Positions 57,951 to 64,000 of a DNA stretch of 64,000 nucleotides are shown here, piece by piece (positions within the stretch are counted from its first letter, which is position 1; the number at the start of each line of letters is the position of its first letter). Made by a program: the position numbers and the translations under genes. Under the pieces are notes generated by a model that was not told the origin of the DNA, ran no database searches, and saw nothing but the letters and a program-made list of their open reading frames with translations. Source of the stretch: Hyalella azteca (taxonomy: Eukaryota; Arthropoda; Malacostraca; Amphipoda; Hyalellidae). The stretch lies in NCBI RefSeq assembly GCF_000764305.2, contig NW_025933406.1:227173-291172 (forward strand), written 5' to 3'.

Positions 57951-59283
57951 TACCATCAACCGGGGCTACTCGGGACGGTTTTGAGCGTTTTTTGTTAACA
58001 ACTTCTTATGATGAAACATTTCATAAACAAGTTTAGGCTCATTTTATAGCTCTTTGCGAGGGCTATCGAATGGCATCTTCAAAAAAATTCCATATGCTAT
58101 TCGTAAGGTGCCAGAAGCAAAAAAAAAGAGTGTCCCGAGTAGCCCCGTTCGACGGGGCTACTCGTTCGACGGGGCTACTCCGGACACTGGGAATAAAACT
58201 TCATTTTAAAATATTTGAAGCATGCAGAGCATACTCATCCATTACTAACAGTACTCTGAAGTCCTCCTCTTTCATTGTAGACAATGTAGAGGTAGAATAA
58301 ATGACATTTTCTGTGACTTTTACTAGTTTTTCCTTCATTGAAATGATATTACCATAAACATTAATTACCCTCAACTGGGGTGACTTAGGCTGTGTTTTTG
58401 ATTCATGCTGGGGTCGTAAACGCGGGGTCGTAAACGCCGGGGTCATAAACGCCAGGGTTGTAAACCAGGTCATAAACGCCTGAGTGACTTTGGCCACTGT
58501 TTATGACCATTTATTACCCCACTTTGGCCATCATTATGAACAGGGCCAAATCACCCAGTTGACCCTATGGTATTATTGATGGGATATTACTGTATTATTG
58601 ATGTGATATTATGGTATCCATGAACATGCCATTGAGCATTTACAACAACCTTGTCCACTGCAAGCTTCATATCAGCAGCATCATAGCATTTTTTCTGTAT
58701 CTGTAAGCTTACAGGACAGCTTGTAATTTGTGAGACGATAAGTGAACTTTTTTTTTTCGCTCAGCAAGGTAAATGTAATCAATATTCTTTGTTTTTAATC
58801 AATTTTTTTCTTAACTGGAGCCTTTGCTAACTGAGGTTCTACTGTAAATGTGCTTTCCGGGGTGTCCCGAATAGCCCCGGGGGGGTGTCCCGATTAGCCC
58901 CGCCGTGCGGAAATGGCCGCCATTTTTTTTAATGAGATAGGCAAAATCTGTCAATTACGTTTTCAAGCCGACACCTGGGTGCAACTTTTATGTAAGTAAA
59001 ATTTTTTAATACGGCAAATATTTTTTTTTGCTACAGACCTGAGCAGAAGTAACTTTTCAAAATAGCGTTTTTCACCATTTTTTTCAGGAATTTTTCAAAG
59101 CTAGTAAATGTCGTATTTTTCGACTTCCTTTATACTACATAGATAGGAAAAATGTTGTTGTTTAGGCCACTATATTTAGTTTAGCAATATTCCAATTAGT
59201 TTTGCTACTATGACTGTTTTACAACGTGTCAGAGGTGCGTCCCGAGTTGCCCCGCCAGTCCCGAGTTGCCCCGGTTGACGGTA
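57951..59283. mobile_element. Non-autonomous DNA transposon, 1.33 kb, TA flanked
   Basis: The ends are 26-bp inverted repeats with two mismatches: CCATCAACCGGGGCTACTCG... after TA at 57951, and the complement before TA at 59282-59283. Internal copies of GTCCCGARTAGCCCCG occur near both ends in both orientations (about 58130-58195, 58862-58905, 59240-59276), a pattern of subterminal transposase-binding repeats. No transposase frame was seen. The TA target suggests a Tc1/mariner-pogo type, which is inference. Confidence 0.85.
58366..58567. mobile_element. MITE nested in the larger element
   Basis: About 202 bp between TA dinucleotides, with ends CCCTCAACTGGGGTGACTTA and the complement of a GGGTCAACTGGGTGATTTGG end. 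The interior repeats gtcgtaaacgccggg / cataaacgccagg three to four times. Its ends share the TCAACYGGGG core with the host element. Confidence 0.75.
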
Positions 59284-62200
59284 TGTATGTCTTCCTTAAT
59301 ACTGCATTTTTCACATATTTTTAACCATTGCATTTTTCATTTGCATTACTTGAGCACAATCCTACCATAATCTAGTTAACTTTGTTTCAAGTGTTCGTAG
59401 ACATAATGCCTATTAATGGTGATGCGGTCCTTGTTTTACTTATATAACTTCACTTGCATTATTGTGTCAAATCTACTGAAAATGTTGTTTGCTTTGTGTT
59501 TATTAATTAGAATTTTTGCTTCAATAACTCTTGCAATCTAACTTACTATACTAAATTTAATTATCAATCCTTAATTTACTAATTGTTTGTTCGTTATTCA
59601 GTTATAGCATGATTGCTTCAAGTTAATCTCTAAATTTAGGCATGACGGATTGTAACCTGCTTTGCATCATAGTCACATTATGCGCAGTATATTTCATTTG
59701 TAATTTTTATATCTTTCAGCTGTCTGAGGACCTTGTCCTTATGCGCCATTGCCCGTCCTGTGCTCCCTATTCCAAACACTAAGTCCCACAGTTACCAAAC
59801 ACCAAGTCCCATAGACCTAAAGCACAATAAGCAATATTGTCTCTGTACATTCATTGGCATGTCAGTTATATTTTAAAATCCCATAATAAAACATAACTCT
59901 TTTGGCAACTCTTCACTTACACCATTATTAGACCAATTCAGCTTCACTTAAGTGGGTTATGAGTTAATCCCCCCGCGGCTGACACAGGAACAATGTTTTC
60001 CACACTGGCTCTGCAATCTGCATTTATCTGCAACACTAGCAGCAGCAAGAAGCAAGCAACAGCATTATGCATCAGCTGGCCTGCAAGTTCTTACTAAATC
60101 TTGCAAGATCTTGCCATAGTGGCAAACCAGAGCTATTTTAGAATCAGTTAATTTTTAATTTCCTAATTTACTCAAGATCTAAACCAATTTCTCAAGCATG
60201 ATAATGCCAGTATCCAGGATACTTTACTGGTCTACTTAAGTTATAGGACTCAAAAATGAACATAGGGGGAGAGTCTAAAAAAACTCTCTGCTTTGCCACT
60301 CAGGGCTGGAAAAGTCCTATTTTTGTCTGAAATATCATGGCTCTAATATCATATAATTTCAGTAGGTATGAAATCTCATGGCTCGAATGTCATAAATTTT
60401 TGATTGCTTGAAAAATCGCGGTTTGCACTTCACAAACATGTCATTTCATAAAATTTTCAACTTCTGCAATCTGCATTGCTTTACCGTTCCCACCAAAATA
60501 TCCGGCAGAAAAAACGTAAACATCGTAATGTAAACAAAACAACTAAACATTTTGTTGAAGATCGCGCATAGTTGCAGTCATGTCAAAGCAATCAAACTGC
60601 ATTAACACGTGTTCAACTTCGAGTAAAGACAAAAAATATTGTTGCCGTTTGACTATTTTAGGGTAAAATGAGAGATTTGGGGTAAGAGGTGCATGGACTT
60701 TGTAAATAAATTCGCACCTTGTAAGTGGCTTTTCATGGCCAAGATATCAAATTCACGGCTCGGTGAAATGGAATCACGGCTGGCAAATCCATATAACCAC
60801 GGCTCAAAAAATTCAGTCGCGGCTTGCTAAGTAGTTATATTCCATGCCTGTTGCCACTCAGCCTGGCAGCTGGCCCAAATGAGGGCAGATGCGCAATAGT
60901 CAGAGGCGGTGATCCATCATGGCTTCATTGGCTTGGGACTGCTACCAGCTTACTGCTTACAGCTATGTGCAAAGTGCAAACTGCAAAACAAATGCTAAGG
61001 ATACTAGAGTAACTAGACTTACTAGAGACTAGAGCATGGTGCAATTACATATAAATTTTAAATTACCTTAGTAATTTGAGTTTTGTGAACGCCGACCTTA
61101 AATTAGAGGAGCGGCTCGCAGCCTCCGGCAGACAACCTCCCACGCTGACAGTCTAGATAACACTGCCTGCGGCAGTGCAGCTGCCAGCTGCGCAATGAAG
61201 ATTGCGCTCTAGCAATACAAAATAGTCTTGGAGTGTAAACACAGTCTTCAGAATGTGAAATGACTCTAATCTTCAAGATCATTTATAAATTAATAAAAGC
61301 AACATTCTTCCTTAAACAGACATTGGTATGCACAGAAAAACTTTCGCTAATAATAATTATGACCTCAGTTACACGTATTTCTTCGTAAAATTTACTGCTT
61401 TTTGCTTTTAATTTGTAAATGTTTTGTTGACAGGTACAATGGCGAGCTGTATTGCACTTCACGATTGTTTATACAAGTTTTAAACTGAAATACTCAGTAA
61501 AATTAGAAAATACTTGTATAAAAGCCGATGTCTATTATTAAAATTCATAAGAAATTATTTAAACATTACCTATGGCACGTTTCAAATTATAAAAATAGAA
61601 AAGCCACTCTAATGACACTTCACTGGTAGAAGATTATTGACACCACTTAATGTAAATAAAAGGATCAGGATGCAACTCGACGATCGAGTTCTCTTAAAAA
61701 AATTGGAAATGATTTTTCATTTGAGAATTACATTGTTCCTTACATTTTTAAATAATCTCCTTAGATTTTTTATTTAATGATAGTAATTAATTAATGACTA
61801 CTTCCCAATACTTATTTAGATGTCAATAAATAGCTTTGTTTTAATTGGCTTCTAATCTGTAAGGGAGCTGAAAATTAACTTTCAACGAGCTAAATGAAAT
61901 CAAACGATGAAAAAATTATGACAACGCACGAAAAATGATAACATTAATCTATAATTTAGTTGTTAATNGAGTGGATTAATGATAAGTGATAACTGACTAA
62001 GCTAGTCGTCATTTTATGAGCATAGTAACTTTACTAACTTAGTAAGTAATATTTATTCGTGAATCGTGATCATTCCTGAATAGGTAGTTGCATCCAGTAA
62101 TCTACTTTCATATCTCCTGTAAATGGCTCCATCGCGTAAGTCTCGTAGCAGTTCTCCCTTTCTTGGCTATAACTGTTGACTGATTTCTGCTTTCAGTGCA

Positions 62201-64000
62201 CCATTCTGAAAAAAATTAGATTAGGATCAGTTTGTTAATGAAAAACCTAGAAACCTAGTGGGAAGCAAAAAACCTAGATCTAGGTTTTTTCTGCTTCGGA
62301 GCGCCACAGTGCCTGCGGAGTGCCTGCTGGAGTGCTGGGGCTAAATGCCCAAGGATTTGCTAAAAAACCACCTTGGACTAGAGACTAGTCACTAGAGAGT
62401 AGGGATGCTAAGAGAGATAATCATTTTAATGATAATCTCCTAAAATTGCAGATGAAAATTTATTTTATTATCATTGCTAGGTAAATTAGAATGGGTTGTA
62501 TAAGTTATTTATGAGTCAAGTTTGACTAATTTGCTGATAGCTTCTACATAAGTTTGAAGACCAGCAAATATTTAAATCGGTAAATATAAGTAAAAGTAAA
62601 ACTAGCAGTAAAAAAAAAGAGAGAGCCTAAGTCTAAGTTGCCTAACTGCCATGGTCAGGAAGATGTGCCAGGTGCGTGGGAATTTATTTTGTCATTTTAA
62701 CGACCTGCGCGGTGCGCCGTACTACGTTGGTAAAAAAATGCGCCGTGCGCCGTACTTTAGACAGCTAAAATAGTTCTACTATTTTAGTCGACAATATACG
62801 CGAGTCGAACTGACAATAATAAAATGTAAGACAAGTCCGGGTTACTTCTGACTCTTCCGGTTGTCCGCCTTGTCAGATACGGAACGTACGGTAATCGTAA
62901 ACTGCGGCTGTTATACATACAAAATGTAAACAGACGGTGTTCAGTGTTGCCATATGACTTTGGAGAAAATTTCTTCTAAAATAAAGATGGCCGGGATTGC
63001 GCGAACACATGCGCAAAGATAATCAATTTTCATTACATTGCACGAACTGTCCACAGCAATAGCTTAAAAAAGTGAAAATGCACGGGAAAATTTACTGAAA
63101 ACATACATCATCCTGAGTGTGGCCTAACTGGACAATTGACCTTAAGTCACCAGTAAATTACCTAGATAAAAAGTCCTATGAATCTGGCCAATTTTACCTG
63201 TTCTTTTGGCCTTTGGCTTCAACCAATTTTTTATGACAAATTCAATTGAGTAGAAAAATGCAAAAATTTTACCTGCAGTTTTGGAAATTTTCTGCCTGAT
63301 ATTACAAGTTGGCACAAGTGTGTCAGATAAATTGGCTATTTTTCATTGCCCTTGCCTAATTTTTCATTAATAAAATGCAATAGCCTGAAAAGGGGCATAT
63401 TTTCACTTAGGCTAATCCTTTTTTTAATTGCCTTCATATTTATAGGCTTTTATCTACAATTTTTTGGAAAATTCTGCTTCATAATTAAAGATGGGATTTC
63501 ACATTCAGGTGTTGCTACTGCCTGATTTTCCAGTTTTGCTTATGAGTGTGGAGAATCAGTTGAGTGGCCTTACCAGTTCCAGTCACTGCCACCGCGGGCA
63601 CCGCCTCAGTCTCTCAGAGGCTCAGCTGCGGCGCTTAGCCTCTTAGGCCAGCCGCAACAAGCGCTAGCAGCGTACCGGGTCCCGGGCCAGCCGCTAAATA
63701 GATAGAAGAAATGAAACACAAGAAGAATTCATGACTGTGAGTCACTGACTGAAAAAATAAACTAACTGTTACCTAGTCAGGGCTGTCAGCGTGTCAGGCT
63801 GTAGTGGCAGACTGACAGTGGGCTACGTAGTAAGCATACTTGACAAGTGTAAAGCATACTTGACAAGTGAAAGTGCACAAAAAGTTTTAAAATGTTTTTA
63901 CACTAACTCGGATTCTGTTTTGAACAAAAAAGTGAACTGTTAACTGTGATCGCAAACGAGAGTATAGACATTATTTGTATTACAGAAACACTTCCTAAAA
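59284..64000. other. Region upstream of HMG20, no gene recognised
   Basis: It holds G+C-richer patches at 61090-61220, 62690-63010 (with aagatggccggg at 62985 and tgtcagatacggaacgtacg) and 63580-63700, any of which could contain the HMG20 promoter or 5' exon on the minus strand. A minus-strand donor-like ACTAAG|gtaatt lies near 61068. There is a 24-bp perfect palindrome around agatct at 62267-62290, and a 21-bp tandem gcatacttgacaagtg at 63834. A single N lies at 61968. Confidence 0.4.

Noticed and set aside
1..64000. tRNA, rRNA and spliceosomal RNA genes
   Set aside because: I looked for A/B-box pairs and conserved snRNA motifs on both strands and saw no convincing candidate; the three-copy dispersed repeat did not fit any of them.

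Overview
This is a eukaryotic window. It has spliced genes with GT-AG introns, AT-rich noncoding DNA, LINE and DNA-transposon remnants and very many minisatellites. The two recognisable genes point to an arthropod, most likely an insect. One is a Dpr-interacting-protein (DIP, lachesin-like) three-Ig cell-surface protein on the + strand. The other is an HMG20A/B-type HMG-box chromatin protein on the - strand. The species cannot be named from the sequence alone. Three isolated single N bases (9288, 48057, 61968) show that this is an assembly with small closed gaps.

Layout. 1-24 kb: no recognisable protein gene. It holds a decayed LINE (about 4.35-5.65 kb), a TTAA-flanked MITE (6.73-7.01 kb), a long CAG/ACA tract (8.69-9.39 kb), a dispersed repeat in three direct copies (13.55, 18.82 and 21.74 kb), CpG-rich islands (11.4 and 18.1 kb) and about ten minisatellites. 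24.8-44.8 kb: the DIP-family gene in eight coding exons. All phases match when spliced as listed, giving 446 residues from the signal-peptide ATG at 25871. The first coding exon is also open upstream to an ATG at 24836, which would add 345 residues carrying a 15-residue Cys-ended repeat. 44.8-51.3 kb: intergenic repeats and an internally deleted LINE (47.7-49.0 kb). 51.35-52.1 kb: a CATCAC-type minisatellite invaded by a LINE 3' fragment; it abuts and overlaps the 3' end of the next gene. 52.1-56.87 kb: the HMG20-type gene, seven coding exons, minus strand, 453 residues. An 88-bp-arm foldback hairpin lies in its fourth intron. 57-64 kb: a LINE tail fossil and a 1.33-kb DNA transposon with a 0.2-kb MITE nested inside. 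The two have visibly related ends. The rest is upstream sequence with no clear gene.

The two genes are probably unrelated in function. DIPs are GPI-anchored adhesion proteins that bind Dpr proteins at neuronal contacts; HMG20 proteins work with LSD1/CoREST-type chromatin complexes.

The most notable pattern joins both genes. Tandem duplications straddle exon-intron borders. Four exons (DIP exons 2 and 7, HMG20 exons 3 and 7) have one or two decayed partial copies of their own 5' end, splice acceptor included, lying just upstream. Two DIP donors (exons 3 and 4) are repeated just downstream. Some copies keep a good splice site but reach an in-frame stop, so they are ready-made poison exons or fossils of a very active local duplication process.
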